Positions 53,746 through 63,764 of a DNA stretch of 64,000 bases are shown here, in pieces. A program made the position numbers and the translations under genes. Every line of letters begins with the position of its first letter. The first letter of the stretch is position 1. The stretch comes from Bacillus proteolyticus. GTDB lineage: Bacteria > Bacillota > Bacilli > Bacillales > Bacillaceae_G. The stretch is taken from NCBI RefSeq assembly GCF_001884065.1, contig NZ_MACH01000048.1:62001-126000 (forward strand), written 5' to 3'. The notes beneath the pieces are model-generated. The model saw nothing but the letters and a program-made list of their open reading frames with translations, had not been told where the DNA came from and ran no database searches.

Positions 53746-54969
53746 ATGGATACTTTAGTCTTTGAAGTTGGAACTGCGTTAGTATTAGTAGCTTTTGCAG
53801 CAATCCTCGCTGCAAAGTTAAAGTTCTCGATTATTCCGTTTCTCATTATACTCGGTATGCTAGTGGGGCCTCATGCTCCAGATTTAGGGCTTATCGATTT
53901 AAGGTTTATTGAAAGCGGAGAAGTTATTTCCTTCCTCGGCCGTATTGGCGTCATATTCCTCTTATTCTACTTAGGATTAGAATTCTCGATAAAAAAATTA
54001 ATTAAATCAGGAAAGTCAATTGCTCTTGGGGGAACCGTTCATATATCACTTAATTTTATATTAGGTTTACTTTATGGATATATAATGGGTTTCCCCTTAT
54101 TAGAAACATTAATTATTGCCGGGATCATAACAATTTCATCGAGTGCAATTGTCGCAAAAGTAATTGTTGATTTAAGAAGATCTGGTAATAAAGAGACAGA
54201 ACTCATTTTAGGGATCATTATGTTTGATGATATCTTTTTAGCTGTATATTTATCAGTTGTTTCGGGGTTAGTACTCGGAGGTACAACATCATTTATAGGT
54301 GCCCTTACATCGGTGTTAATCGCAGTAGGGTATATGCTACTATTCTTTGTAATCGCTAGAAAAGCTACGCCGATTCTAAATAAAGTATTAGATATTTCGT
54401 CCAATGAAATTTTTATTATCGTAATATTCGCTGTTTTATTCTTTGTGGCAGGATTTTCAGAAACGATTCATGTTGCAGAGGCTATAGGTGCATTATTATT
54501 AGGGCTTGTCTTTTCTGAAACAGAGCATAGTGATCGAATTGAGCATCTCGTCGTCCCGTTTCGTGATTTTTTTGGAGCTATATTTTTCTTCAGTTTCGGT
54601 TTAAGTATCGATCCTTTTACGCTCGGAGGAGCAGTGTGGTTGGCATTAGGAGCAGTTTTCATTACTCTCATTGGTAATTTTATAGCTGGAATGTTTGCAG
54701 GGCGTAAAGCTGGTTTATCCCATAAAGCTTCTACGAATATCGGTTTAACACTTGTATCACGCGGAGAATTCTCGATTATTGTCGCGAATATCGGAATCGC
54801 GGGTGGCTTAATGGCAACGATTAAACCATTCTCAGCTCTATACGTTTTAATATTAGCATCGTTAGGCCCGTTATTAACGAAAGAGTCCGGGAGAATATAC
54901 TCTCTATTAGATAAGATATTTAAATGGAGCGCTAAAGAACGGGCGAAGCGAGAAAAAGAAGTTGGATAG
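53746..54969 (+). CDS. khtU: CPA2-type K+(Na+)/H+ antiporter
   Basis: A 407-residue membrane antiporter with about 12-13 helices. LFYLGLEFSIKKL, FDDIFLAVYL (the paired aspartates of the ion site) and FFFSFGLSIDP are typical CPA2 sequences. Unlike KefC it has no attached RCK_N domain; regulation comes from the khtT product. B. subtilis has a third gene, khtS, in front; none is here. Confidence 0.9.
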   Translation: MDTLVFEVGTALVLVAFAAILAAKLKFSIIPFLIILGMLVGPHAPDLGLIDLRFIESGEVISFLGRIGVIFLLFYLGLEFSIKKLIKSGKSIALGGTVHISLNFILGLLYGYIMGFPLLETLIIAGIITISSSAIVAKVIVDLRRSGNKETELILGIIMFDDIFLAVYLSVVSGLVLGGTTSFIGALTSVLIAVGYMLLFFVIARKATPILNKVLDISSNEIFIIVIFAVLFFVAGFSETIHVAEAIGALLLGLVFSETEHSDRIEHLVVPFRDFFGAIFFFSFGLSIDPFTLGGAVWLALGAVFITLIGNFIAGMFAGRKAGLSHKASTNIGLTLVSRGEFSIIVANIGIAGGLMATIKPFSALYVLILASLGPLLTKESGRIYSLLDKIFKWSAKERAKREKEVG

Positions 54970-54972
54970 TAT

Positions 54973-55013
54973 AGGGGAGACTATGTGAAATTCATGTAGT
55001 CTTCCTTTATTTA
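54973..55013 (+). terminator. Probable terminator of khtTU
   Basis: Imperfect arms AGGGGAGACTA and TAGTCTTCCTT followed by TATTTATAT. Confidence 0.6.
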
Positions 55014-55035
55014 TATATTGTTACTGATGTCGTTC

Positions 55036-55095
55036 TTTGTCGGTAAGTCGATATATTTTCAAGTGGCAATCAATATAATTTCATTTACCGACAAA
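55036..55095. repeat. Repeat-family copy with 11-base inverted ends
   Basis: TTTGTCGGTAA at the left end and its exact complement TTACCGACAAA at the right end enclose GTCGATATATT and ATATAATTTCATT, the same parts as in the 41-base units at 20298-20420. The inverted ends suggest a small mobile or hairpin-forming element. Confidence 0.65.
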
Positions 55096-55202
55096 CTATT
55101 ATCTGAATTTCATCAACTATTAATCAGTTGCCTTCCTATTTAAAAACGACTACAATTTTACTGTTATAGATGAACGAAAAAAATAGAATAGGAGGGGAGA
55201 CT

Positions 55203-56396
55203 ATGCCAAGGAAAGTATGGCTATTAGTAGCTGGGATGATTATTAATGTCACGGGTGCTTCTTTTTTATGGCCTTTTAATACAATTTATTTGCATGATCA
55301 CCTAGGAAAATCTTTATCAGTGGCTGGAATGGTATTAATGATCAACTCGCTTACTGGTGTAATCGGGAACTTGCTCGGCGGTGTTTTATTTGATAAATGG
55401 GGCGGTTATAAATCAATTTTAGTAGGGATTGTTATTACACTTGTATCGATTTTAGGTCTTGTGTTTTTCCATGGTTGGCCGTTATATGTTGTGTGGCTAG
55501 CATTAATCGGCTTCGGTTCCGGAATGGTCTTCCCATCGATGTATGCGATGGTTGGTACGGTTTGGCCAGAGGGCGGAAGACGAGCATTTAATGCGATGTA
55601 TGTTGGACAAAACGTTGGGATTGCGATCGGAACAGCGTGCGGTGGTTTAGTTGCGTCTTATCGTTTTGATTATATTTTCTTAGCGAACTTTATTTTATAC
55701 TTTGTTTTCTTCTTAATTGCTTTTATTGGATTCCGTGGTATGGAAGACAAAAAAGAGCCAGGAGTGCAAAAGGAAATCGAAACGAAAAAAGGATGGACGC
55801 TTACACCTGGATTCAAAGCACTTCTTATTGTGTGTGTAGCATATGCTTTATGCTGGGTTACATACGTACAGTGGCAAGGTGCAATCGCAACACATATGCA
55901 AGAATTAAATATTAGCCTTCGTCACTATAGTTTATTATGGACGATAAACGGAGCGATGATTGTTTGTGCGCAGCCGCTTGTTAGTATGCTAATTCGCTGG
56001 ATGAAGCGTTCTTTAAAGCAACAAATTATGATTGGAATTGTCATTTTTGCGGCGTCATTCATTGTGTTAAGCCAAGCGCAGCAATTTACGATGTTCCTCG
56101 TTGCGATGGTGACATTAACAATTGGTGAATTATTCGTATGGCCAGCAGTTCCGACCATTGCAAATATACTTGCGCCGAAAGATAAATTAGGCTTTTATCA
56201 AGGTGTTGTAAATAGCGCAGCGACTGTAGGGAAAATGTTCGGACCGGTCGTTGGCGGAGCGATTGTTGATATATACAATATGGAAGTATTGTTTATAGCG
56301 ATCATGGTAATGCTTGTAGTAGCGATTATAGCAACAAGCATTTATGATAAACGAGTAAAAGTAGAAGAAACAGTTGAAGAAAAAATTGCAGTTTAG
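55203..56396 (+). CDS. MFS transporter, DHA1-like
   Basis: A 397-residue membrane protein with 12 helices. The MFS loop signature is GGVLFDKWGGYKS after helix 2. It probably exports a drug or metabolite; the substrate is unknown. ATG at 55203 follows GGAGGGGAGACT; an upstream ATG at 55170 is before that site. It ends about 60 bases before the leuS T-box leader. Confidence 0.9.
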   Translation: MPRKVWLLVAGMIINVTGASFLWPFNTIYLHDHLGKSLSVAGMVLMINSLTGVIGNLLGGVLFDKWGGYKSILVGIVITLVSILGLVFFHGWPLYVVWLALIGFGSGMVFPSMYAMVGTVWPEGGRRAFNAMYVGQNVGIAIGTACGGLVASYRFDYIFLANFILYFVFFLIAFIGFRGMEDKKEPGVQKEIETKKGWTLTPGFKALLIVCVAYALCWVTYVQWQGAIATHMQELNISLRHYSLLWTINGAMIVCAQPLVSMLIRWMKRSLKQQIMIGIVIFAASFIVLSQAQQFTMFLVAMVTLTIGELFVWPAVPTIANILAPKDKLGFYQGVVNSAATVGKMFGPVVGGAIVDIYNMEVLFIAIMVMLVVAIIATSIYDKRVKVEETVEEKIAV

Positions 56397-56454
56397 TTTG
56401 ACGGAACATGTAACATGTTTTAGAATATATTTAATTAACTCATATTTGTAATAA

Positions 56455-56686
56455 CAGTGAGAAGGAGTAGTAGTAATAGAAGCTGGTTTAGAGAGTTGAC
56501 GGTCGGTGCAAGTCAATCCACGTTTCGTTATGAACTCGCCTTTGAGTTGCAGTTGTGAAACTAATAGTAGCAATTGCCGTTAATCCACGTTACGGATCTA
56601 AGCGAATGTATATATTACATTAATTTAGGGTGGTACCGCGGGAATCTATAACCTCTCGTCCCTTTCTAGGGATGAGAGGTTTTTTG
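56455..56686 (+). promoter_or_regulatory. T-box leader of leuS
   Basis: The T-box sequence AGGGTGGTACCGCG is at 56627-56640. A terminator (ACCTCTCGTCCCT / AGGGATGAGAGGT, 56651-56680, then T) follows directly. Upstream is the stem I region; GAACTC at 56532-56537 could present CTC (Leu) as specifier codon. Uncharged tRNA-Leu should favour read-through into leuS. Confidence 0.92.
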
Positions 56687-56731
56687 TATTTTGGGCGGTG
56701 AAAATAAATAGAATTTCAAGGAGGTTATCTC

Positions 56732-59140
56732 ATGAGCTTTAATCATCAAAAAATTGAGAAGAAGTGGCAAGGGTATTGGGAAGAGAATAAAACATTCCGT
56801 ACGCCAGATGAGACAGAAAAACCAAAATTTTATGCACTAGATATGTTCCCATATCCATCAGGTGCAGGCTTACACGTAGGTCATCCAGAAGGTTATACAG
56901 CGACAGATATTTTATCTCGTATGAAACGTATGCAAGGATATAACGTTCTTCATCCAATGGGATGGGATGCATTTGGCCTTCCAGCAGAGCAATATGCACT
57001 TGATACTGGGAACAGCCCGGCTGAATTTACAGAGCTTAATATTAATACGTTCCGTAATCAAATTAAAGCATTAGGCTTCTCTTACGATTGGGATCGTGAA
57101 GTGAATACAACGGATCCAAACTACTACAAGTGGACACAATGGATCTTCCTAAAACTATTTGAAAAAGGCTTAGCTTACGTTGATGAAGTACCTGTAAACT
57201 GGTGCCCAGCACTTGGTACAGTACTTGCAAACGAAGAAATTATTGACGGTAAGAGTGAGCGCGGTGGACATCCAGTTGAGCGTCGTCCGATGAGACAGTG
57301 GATGTTAAAAATTACAGCTTACGGAGATCGTCTATTAGAAGATCTAGATGAGCTTGATTGGCCAGAAAGCTTAAAAGACATGCAACGTAACTGGATCGGT
57401 CGTTCTGAAGGTGCAGAAGTACACTTCAACATCGATGGTACAGATGAGAAGTTTACAGTTTTCACAACGCGTCCTGATACACTATTTGGTGCAACATACT
57501 GTGTACTTGCTCCGGAACATGCACTTGTTGCAGAAATTACAACAGCAGAACAAAAAGAAGCTGTAGAAGCTTACATTAATTCTGTAAAAATGAAGAGTGA
57601 TCTAGAGCGTACAGAACTTGCGAAAGAGAAAACTGGTGTATTCACTGGTGCTTACGCAGTTAACCCAGTAAATGGTGAGAAATTACCAATCTGGATCGCT
57701 GACTACGTTCTTGCAACTTACGGAACAGGTGCTGTAATGGCAGTTCCAGCTCACGATGAGCGTGACTATGAATTCGCATCAGTATTCAATCTTCCAATGA
57801 AGGAAGTTGTAAAAGGCGGAGATATTACGAAAGAAGTGTACACAGGTGATGGTGCACACGTAAACTCAGCATTCCTTGATGGTTTAAATAAAGAAGAAGC
57901 AATCGCAAAAATGATTGAGTGGCTTGAAGTAACGAGCGCAGGAAATCAAAAAGTAACGTACCGTCTACGTGACTGGTTATTTAGCCGTCAACGTTACTGG
58001 GGTGAGCCAATTCCAGTAATCCATTGGGAAGATGGCACAATGACAGCTGTGAAAGAAGAAGAATTACCATTAGTTCTTCCAAAAACAGAAAACATCCGTC
58101 CTTCAGGTACAGGTGAATCACCACTAGCTAACATTGAAGAGTGGGTAAATGTTGTTGATCCTGAGACGGGTAAAAAAGGTCGTCGTGAAACAAACACAAT
58201 GCCACAATGGGCTGGTAGCTGCTGGTACTACCTACGCTACATCGATCCAAACAACAGCGAAGCACTTGTAGACCCTGAAAAAGTAAAACAATGGCTTCCA
58301 GTTGATATTTATATCGGCGGAGCAGAGCACGCTGTACTTCACTTACTATATGCTCGTTTCTGGCATAAAGTATTATATGATATCGGTGTAGTTCCAACGA
58401 AAGAACCGTTCCAACAATTATTCAACCAAGGTATGATCTTAGGTGAAAACAACGAGAAAATGAGTAAATCAAAAGGCAACGTTGTAAACCCAGATGATAT
58501 CGTAGCAAGCCACGGTGCAGATACACTTCGTCTATACGAAATGTTCATGGGACCATTAGATGCTTCAATTGCTTGGTCTGAAAATGGTCTTGATGGAGCT
58601 CGTCGCTTCCTAGACCGCGTATGGCGCCTATTCATTCAAGATAACGGTGAATTAAGTGAGAAAATTACTGATGCACCAAACAAAGATCTTGAAAAAGCTT
58701 ACCACCAAACAGTGAAGAAAGTAACAGAAGACTATGCAGAGCTTCGCTTCAACACAGCGATTTCTCAAATGATGGTATTCATCAACGATGCATACAAAGC
58801 TGAAACACTTCCAAAAGAATATGTAGAAGGTTTCGTAAAAATGATTGCACCAGTTGCACCTCACATCGGAGAAGAGCTATGGAGCAAACTTGGATACAGT
58901 GAAACAATCACATATGCAAGCTGGCCAACATTTGATGAGTCTAAACTTGTAGAAGATGAAGTTGAAATCGTTGTTCAAATTATGGGCAAGGTTCGCGCAA
59001 AACTAACAATGAGTAAAGACGCATCAAAAGAAGAAATGGAACAACTTGCACTTGAGGCAATCAAAGAACAAATTGAAGGAAAAACAGTTCGTAAAGTAAT
59101 TGTTGTTCCTGGAAAACTTGTTAACGTTGTTGCAAACTAA
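56732..59140 (+). CDS. leuS: Leucyl-tRNA synthetase
   Basis: An 802-residue class Ia synthetase charging tRNA-Leu. The HIGH-type motif is [17 protein letters not shown] (about 40-56). The CP1 editing domain is in the middle ([19 protein letters not shown] and [15 protein letters not shown]). [12 protein letters not shown] is the KMSKS loop. An anticodon-binding helix bundle and C-terminal domain follow. Length is normal for Gram-positives. GGAGG precedes the ATG; regulated by the T-box. Confidence 0.98.
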   Translation: MSFNHQKIEKKWQGYWEENKTFRTPDETEKPKFYALDMFPYPSGAGLHVGHPEGYTATDILSRMKRMQGYNVLHPMGWDAFGLPAEQYALDTGNSPAEFTELNINTFRNQIKALGFSYDWDREVNTTDPNYYKWTQWIFLKLFEKGLAYVDEVPVNWCPALGTVLANEEIIDGKSERGGHPVERRPMRQWMLKITAYGDRLLEDLDELDWPESLKDMQRNWIGRSEGAEVHFNIDGTDEKFTVFTTRPDTLFGATYCVLAPEHALVAEITTAEQKEAVEAYINSVKMKSDLERTELAKEKTGVFTGAYAVNPVNGEKLPIWIADYVLATYGTGAVMAVPAHDERDYEFASVFNLPMKEVVKGGDITKEVYTGDGAHVNSAFLDGLNKEEAIAKMIEWLEVTSAGNQKVTYRLRDWLFSRQRYWGEPIPVIHWEDGTMTAVKEEELPLVLPKTENIRPSGTGESPLANIEEWVNVVDPETGKKGRRETNTMPQWAGSCWYYLRYIDPNNSEALVDPEKVKQWLPVDIYIGGAEHAVLHLLYARFWHKVLYDIGVVPTKEPFQQLFNQGMILGENNEKMSKSKGNVVNPDDIVASHGADTLRLYEMFMGPLDASIAWSENGLDGARRFLDRVWRLFIQDNGELSEKITDAPNKDLEKAYHQTVKKVTEDYAELRFNTAISQMMVFINDAYKAETLPKEYVEGFVKMIAPVAPHIGEELWSKLGYSETITYASWPTFDESKLVEDEVEIVVQIMGKVRAKLTMSKDASKEEMEQLALEAIKEQIEGKTVRKVIVVPGKLVNVVAN

Positions 59141-59154
59141 TTCATTTTAAAGAA

Positions 59155-59188
59155 AAACTCAGAGCATTTATGCTCTGAGTTTTTTTGC
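59155..59188. terminator. Terminator between convergent genes
   Basis: Arms AAACTCAGAGCAT and ATGCTCTGAGTTT are followed by seven T. Confidence 0.88.
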
Positions 59189-59596
59189 GTGAAAAATAAG
59201 TTCTGGATCACCTTCATCTAGGTTTTCAATTATTCCACTACGTATAAAACCGTTCGCTTTAAACACTTTTTGCATACTTTCATTCGACTCGTTCGTTGAA
59301 GAAAAGATTTTTTGAGTAGGGGAATGCCTTAACATATATGAGATTAATGAGCTTGCATGACCTCTCCTTCTTTTGACTGGCGAAACAATTATTAATGAGA
59401 GGAAAGTACAATCAAAGAAATTTGTATCGTATGTTAGAAAACCAGAAATGGAATTGTCCTCTTTTGTAATTATGCAGTTTCCAGCATCAATAGCGTGTTT
59501 AATATAATTTCGTCTACTATCGTTTCCAATTACATCCATATCTATATGAACAATTGAACCTAAATCGTCGATTGAAGCCTTTGTTACGTTCTCCAA
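59168..59596 (-). CDS. GNAT N-acetyltransferase
   Basis: A 142-residue acetyl-CoA-dependent acetyltransferase. The acetyl-CoA loop is VKRRRGHASSLI (R/Q-x-x-G-x-A), and STNESNESMQKVFKANGF is the usual C-terminal part. TTG at 59596 follows AAGGGGG by about eight bases; the longer start at 59614 lies at the ribosome site itself. The substrate is unknown. Confidence 0.82.
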   Translation of the reverse strand: MENVTKASIDDLGSIVHIDMDVIGNDSRRNYIKHAIDAGNCIITKEDNSISGFLTYDTNFFDCTFLSLIIVSPVKRRRGHASSLISYMLRHSPTQKIFSSTNESNESMQKVFKANGFIRSGIIENLDEGDPELIFHAKKLRA

Positions 59597-59761
59597 AGAA
59601 AATGCCCCCTTCAAGTGAAAGAAAAATAATCAGTCCATTAATCCTATCATGAATGAAGAACGAAGAAAAAGGTGCGGAATTCCCATATAGACAAACACCT
59701 ATTCTTCTATAGGAAATATGATAAAAAAGGTAGGTTAAATTGAGCAGAAGAGGTGAAAGGA

Positions 59762-60754
59762 ATGAAAGGGATGGACAATAATGCCCCACATGGCTTCTTC
59801 GGAGGTGGATCGGATAGTTATGGACAAATGATGTTCATGGGAGGAGATGGTCAACACGGATATGGCGGAATCCCAAGTTGGATGGGAGGAGCGGCTGGAG
59901 GATTTCCGACGTCAGTGGCTGGAGCACAGACAGGAATTCCGACATTGGTAGGAGGAGTGCCTGTAGGTATGCCAACTACATTTCCATCTTTCGTAGGAGG
60001 AGCACAAGGAGGAGTACCTGTAGGTATGCCAACTGCATTCCCATCTTTCGTTGGCGGTGTACAAACAGGATTTCCTGTACCTGGCGTCGGTGTTGTAGCT
60101 GGTGGAGTCGGTGGCTTCCCTCAAGGTGTTCACGGTCATCATGTGCACCATGAGCATCACGGTCATCACCAGCATCACGGCCATCACCAGCATCACGGTC
60201 ATCACCAGCATCACGGTCATCATCAGCATCATGGCCATCATCAACAACAAGTACATCATCATGGTCATCATCAAATTCATCCACAGGCTGTCCTTTATCA
60301 AACTCATCAAAGTCATCATCATGGTCACCAAGGCCAGCATCAACACCACGGTCATCATGGTCATCATCAACACCAACACCACGGCCATCATCAGCAACAA
60401 GTACATCACCAAGGCCAGCACCAAATTCACCCGCAGGCTGTCCTTTATCAAACTCACCAAGGCCAACAGCATCACCAAGGTCAACACCATCACCAAGGTC
60501 AACACCATCACCAAGGTCAACACCATCATCAAGGTCAACATCATCACCAAGGCCAACAGCATCACCAAGGTCAACACCATCACCAAGGCCAACAGCATCA
60601 GCAAGGCCAACAGCATCAGCAAGGTCAACAACAATACCAACAGTATCAGCAGCAACAACAGCCTTGGGCAGGTGGCATTGGAGCAGGGGCGGCAGCAGGA
60701 GCAGCAGCTGGTACTGCAGGAGCCGCAGGACATGCGGGACACGTGGGTCATTAA
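59762..60754 (+). CDS. Gly-rich/His-rich repeat protein, probable spore-surface protein
   Basis: A 330-residue low-complexity protein. Residues 1-120 are Gly/Pro/Val-rich with repeats of PVGMPT-FPSFVGG. Residues about 125-165 hold GHHQHHGHHQ units. Two near-identical blocks end in IHPQAVLYQTHQ. Then QGQHH and QGQQHQ repeats follow, and the tail is AG-rich (GAAAGAAAGTAGAAGHAGH). It has no signal peptide. His-rich repeat proteins of this type occur in Bacillus spore coats and may bind metals; this is inference. ATG at 59762 is favoured (GAGGTG six bases before); GTG 59753 and ATG 59771 are alternatives. Confidence 0.75.
   Translation: MKGMDNNAPHGFFGGGSDSYGQMMFMGGDGQHGYGGIPSWMGGAAGGFPTSVAGAQTGIPTLVGGVPVGMPTTFPSFVGGAQGGVPVGMPTAFPSFVGGVQTGFPVPGVGVVAGGVGGFPQGVHGHHVHHEHHGHHQHHGHHQHHGHHQHHGHHQHHGHHQQQVHHHGHHQIHPQAVLYQTHQSHHHGHQGQHQHHGHHGHHQHQHHGHHQQQVHHQGQHQIHPQAVLYQTHQGQQHHQGQHHHQGQHHHQGQHHHQGQHHHQGQQHHQGQHHHQGQQHQQGQQHQQGQQQYQQYQQQQQPWAGGIGAGAAAGAAAGTAGAAGHAGHVGH
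60126..60640 (+). repeat. Nested in-gene repeats (His/Gln coding)
   Basis: Runs of CATCACGGCCATCACCAG-type units (60160-60245), two copies of a longer block carrying IHPQAVLYQTHQ (60268-60306 and 60421-60462), and repeated CACCAAGGTCAACACCAT units (60470-60630). Copy number is likely to vary between strains. Confidence 0.85.
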
Positions 60755-60779
60755 TAGGCCAAAGGAAAAAAGACATAAT

Positions 60780-60813
60780 AAAAAACTGCTAGGAAATCCT
60801 AGCAGTTTTTTTC
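60780..60813. terminator. Terminator between convergent genes
   Basis: Arms AAAAACTGCTAGGA and TCCTAGCAGTTTTT; the stop codon of the MazG-like gene lies inside it. Confidence 0.88.
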
Positions 60814-61221
60814 TGCCTCTTGACGTTGGCGTTCGATTTCCGCACGAAGTTGTGGTTCCGGTGCTTGCCATCCTTCTGGTTTCATAATTTTGCCGTCGCC
60901 CTCGCGGAATCGAGGCTTTCCATCAGGGAATAGTTTTGCCATGTTGGCATTGTTTACAATTTCAAATCCTTTATCTGGACGTACGCCCATTTCTGCAAAC
61001 GTTCCGAATGCAAAGTAAATAAGGTCAATAAGTGCATCGTATTGATCTTCAACAGTCGTTGCTTCTAGAAATTCTTCTAGCTCTTCTTGCATAAAGCTAG
61101 CACGAATTTTTGCGCGCTCTGCTGTTAATTTTGTTGGAGTATTTGTCACAGGATGTCCGAACTCTTCATGCATTTTTGCAACAAGTTCGTATCCTTTATC
61201 TAAACCTTTTTCGTTTGTCAT
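60799..61221 (-). CDS. MazG-like nucleotide pyrophosphohydrolase
   Basis: A 140-residue all-helical protein of the MazG/PRA-PH-like superfamily. The metal-binding pattern is EELEEFLEA (ExxE) followed by DQYDALIDLIY (ExxD-like, with D at the first place). This family cleaves non-canonical (d)NTPs. A soluble C-terminal tail (EGDGKIMKPEGWQAPEP) is added. GAAAGGATG precedes the ATG. Single gene. Confidence 0.8.
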   Translation of the reverse strand: MTNEKGLDKGYELVAKMHEEFGHPVTNTPTKLTAERAKIRASFMQEELEEFLEATTVEDQYDALIDLIYFAFGTFAEMGVRPDKGFEIVNNANMAKLFPDGKPRFREGDGKIMKPEGWQAPEPQLRAEIERQRQEAEKNC

Positions 61222-61285
61222 GTTGTTTCATCCTTTCTCGCTTTGTGCCGAATTTCATTGTAACATAAGGTGATTATGAAATGAA

Positions 61286-61315
61286 AAGAACATCTTATAG
61301 AAATAAGATGTTCGC
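61286..61315 (-). terminator. Terminator on the minus strand
   Basis: Arms GAACATCTTAT and ATAAGATGTTC followed by TTTTC on the minus strand, just after the 61-residue gene. Confidence 0.75.
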
Positions 61316-61318
61316 TCG

Positions 61319-61504
61319 TTATTCTTCTTTTTTTATTAAAATGGATAAAATAAGGTCGATGCCAAACATACCAACAAGTAGCATTGGTATAACGACAAGT
61401 AAATAACGTGTGAAGGAAATATTTTTTAAGTATGTATGAGCAAATAAAAAGACGCCGAGAAATAAAATACCGTTTAAAATAGGTTTTACTAACTTTTTAG
61501 ACAT
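61319..61504 (-). CDS. Small two-helix membrane protein
   Basis: A 61-residue protein with two membrane helices (about residues 9-25 and 33-56). GGGGGAG precedes the ATG closely. It lies after the germination operon with a terminator between. Function unknown. Confidence 0.7.
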   Translation of the reverse strand: MSKKLVKPILNGILFLGVFLFAHTYLKNISFTRYLLVVIPMLLVGMFGIDLILSILIKKEE

Positions 61505-61543
61505 AAGCTCCCCCGTGAATATCTTTTCTCTCTATATTTGGTA

Positions 61544-61592
61544 ATAAAAAACTCCTCTCTCCGTTGTATCATGCTGGAGAGAGGAGTTCAAT
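61544..61592 (-). terminator. Terminator of the ger operon
   Basis: Arms ACTCCTCTCTCC and GGAGAGAGGAGT, with a T run on the minus-strand side. Confidence 0.88.
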
Positions 61593-61598
61593 CATTTA

Positions 61599-62678
61599 TC
61601 ATTCAATTACACCAGAATTTGTAATATTTACGCTGTATTTTATATTAATCGGAACATCTTTGTACATACGTCGCCACTCTTCTAACTTGAATGGGCGATA
61701 ATGTTGCTTATACTTTGCACCTAGCCCGAGAGGATCTACGTTTAAAGATTTAAACTGCTTAATTAATTTGGTAGCCTGTACATCCAATTGTTTTTGGACA
61801 TTTTTTTCAATGTTTTTTGTGTTCTTGTTATTTTCTAAGTTAATTTGCTTCGATAATTCTTGAATACGTGCATCAAGATGAACGTGAATGAAAAAAGAAG
61901 GCTTCCCGTTTTTAATTTTTATATCGTAAGTTGGAACAGAACGAATATTATTAATCATTACGTACGCAGAATCCGTTTTAAATTCGTGTGAATCTAATTT
62001 GTGTTTCTCTAATAGTCCTTTAAATATGAACATATCTTTTTCAGCGATTTTACCGATATATTTATCCTTTTTAAAAAGACCAATTCCGTTGATTTTTATT
62101 TTATCACCATGCTTCTTTAGAATGGGAATATAGTAGTCTTGCCCTTCTTGATAATAACGGAATGCTCCTATATGCAGGTTATCCTTTGGTAAAGGACCGG
62201 TCTCCATATTATGTTCTAACAATTTTTTTATATAAATTGCAACGTTGTATGAAGTCGTATATTTCCCTTTTAAAAGTTCAGTACCATTCCCCTCTAATAA
62301 GCCAACATATAAAGCGTTCCCTATATTCACATCTCGAAGTAATGTATCGAATGAAGTAGACATTCCTTTTTTGGCAAGTCTTATAGTATATAGAGCGACA
62401 CGCATTTGTCCGCTAGCAAAGGGTTGAGAAGACTCTAAAGATGTGTCTGCTTTTACTTGTTTTACCGCATTTGCGCTACCTTCAAAAACTTGAACTTTAT
62501 TTCCCTTTTTCTGAATGGGACAAACGAATGTCACTTTTACTTTATTATCTTTTGCTACATCAAAAACCGTTCCTTGAATAAGTTGTACATCATCGATAAT
62601 ATTTTTTTGTAAACATCCAGTTAGACTGAAGAATGTTATACAAGAAATAAGTATTAATTTGCTTTTGATTTTTTCCAT
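61599..62678 (-). CDS. Germinant receptor lipoprotein, GerAC family
   Basis: A 359-residue C subunit of a spore germinant receptor. The lipobox is LTGC (residue about 22), so it is anchored on the outer face of the inner spore membrane. The mature part has the three-domain GerXC plan; the family signature is seen in the middle (YVGLLEGNGTELLKGKY, GAFRYYQEGQDYY) and in the C-terminal WRRMYKDVPINIKYSVNI. It overlaps gerB by 25 bases. ATG at 62678 is chosen for its agreement with family N-termini; its ribosome site (GGGTG) is weak. Confidence 0.88.
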   Translation of the reverse strand: MEKIKSKLILISCITFFSLTGCLQKNIIDDVQLIQGTVFDVAKDNKVKVTFVCPIQKKGNKVQVFEGSANAVKQVKADTSLESSQPFASGQMRVALYTIRLAKKGMSTSFDTLLRDVNIGNALYVGLLEGNGTELLKGKYTTSYNVAIYIKKLLEHNMETGPLPKDNLHIGAFRYYQEGQDYYIPILKKHGDKIKINGIGLFKKDKYIGKIAEKDMFIFKGLLEKHKLDSHEFKTDSAYVMINNIRSVPTYDIKIKNGKPSFFIHVHLDARIQELSKQINLENNKNTKNIEKNVQKQLDVQATKLIKQFKSLNVDPLGLGAKYKQHYRPFKLEEWRRMYKDVPINIKYSVNITNSGVIE

Positions 62679-63748
62679 TTTCTTTTCACCCACACAATAA
62701 TAAATAGGATAGGGATGTATACATACATGAGCCAAAAACTAGCTTTTCCGGAATTACTAATAAAAGTATTAATGTCATGTCTGTTTGTTAAAAGCTGTGA
62801 AACAATGAGAGTAATAAGGATGAAAGTGATTAGGACACCTCTTTGTTTTACGCGAAATATTTCATGAGTTCCTCTTGTTGCCGCCCATAACGGAAGGATA
62901 AAACTTGTAATAATAGTAAGCGCATAGCCTGAAATCGCAATATATTCCAGCCTTTCTATGAACGGTAATTGGATTACTTGGGTCATAGAAAGTTGTGACC
63001 ATATCGTTTTTAACAATTGTTTCTCACTAAAAAATGCAAAGGCTAAAAGGGTACTAAATAAATATAGAAGATTTGAAAATAATGCTCCGTATTGAGCGAA
63101 TTTATGAGATTGCTTCGGATTTTTCACAAATGGATAAACCATGAGATAAATTTCAAACCCTGTCATACTGTAGATTGACAGATTGGCGGCTTTTAAAATA
63201 TCTGAAAAAGAATGTGTGAACACAGGTAGTAAATTAGACAAATGTGAGTATTTCAAAACGAATAGACTAAGAAATAAATATCCCAATGTACCGCCAACTG
63301 AGATGACGCAAATACCAGTAATGACACGGAATCCAGAAGAAATAATGTAGTAGCTAGCTAAGCATAAAAAGATTGTTAACATCCAAGTTGACGCGGTAGG
63401 AAACATCCATACTTGAATAATCTCAACATATGTTCGAATGACGGAAATACTGATGGCTAAAAAATAAGTCATAAAGATGAGAGTAACGCCGTTTCCTAGC
63501 CATTTTCCAAATGTTTGTCGATGTAAATCAACTAAGTTTCCGTTTGTTTCTTTTAATAAAAAATACATCATCCATATAAGAATATGGATACAAATTCCTA
63601 TAATTAGAACACCTATCCAGCCGTCGTATCCGGCGGCTTTTGCAATAATTCGAGCGAATCCAAGAACACCAGCACCAAACTGTGCACTGTGAATTAAGAA
63701 GAAAACAAAGATAGGAGATATTTGATATTTTTCTTGAACTTTACTCAT
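62654..63748 (-). CDS. Germinant receptor permease-like subunit, GerAB family
   Basis: A 364-residue membrane protein with ten helices, an amino-acid-permease-like (AAAP/APC) B subunit of a Ger receptor. ISPIFVFFLIHSAQFGAGVLGF at the start is typical. In characterised receptors this subunit binds the germinant. The second of two start codons (ATG at 63748) has GAGG seven bases upstream. Between gerA and gerC in the operon. Confidence 0.92.
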   Translation of the reverse strand: MSKVQEKYQISPIFVFFLIHSAQFGAGVLGFARIIAKAAGYDGWIGVLIIGICIHILIWMMYFLLKETNGNLVDLHRQTFGKWLGNGVTLIFMTYFLAISISVIRTYVEIIQVWMFPTASTWMLTIFLCLASYYIISSGFRVITGICVISVGGTLGYLFLSLFVLKYSHLSNLLPVFTHSFSDILKAANLSIYSMTGFEIYLMVYPFVKNPKQSHKFAQYGALFSNLLYLFSTLLAFAFFSEKQLLKTIWSQLSMTQVIQLPFIERLEYIAISGYALTIITSFILPLWAATRGTHEIFRVKQRGVLITFILITLIVSQLLTNRHDINTFISNSGKASFWLMYVYIPILFIIVWVKRKWKKSKAN

Positions 63749-63764
63749 CAATGCACCTCATTTC

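Noticed and set aside
59912..60887. Long open frames on both strands over the His-rich gene (up to about 319 codons)
   Set aside because: They are by-products of repeat DNA lacking stop codons. Their products are runs of one or two residues, with no ribosome site, and only the + frame gives the duplicated IHPQAVLYQTHQ blocks.
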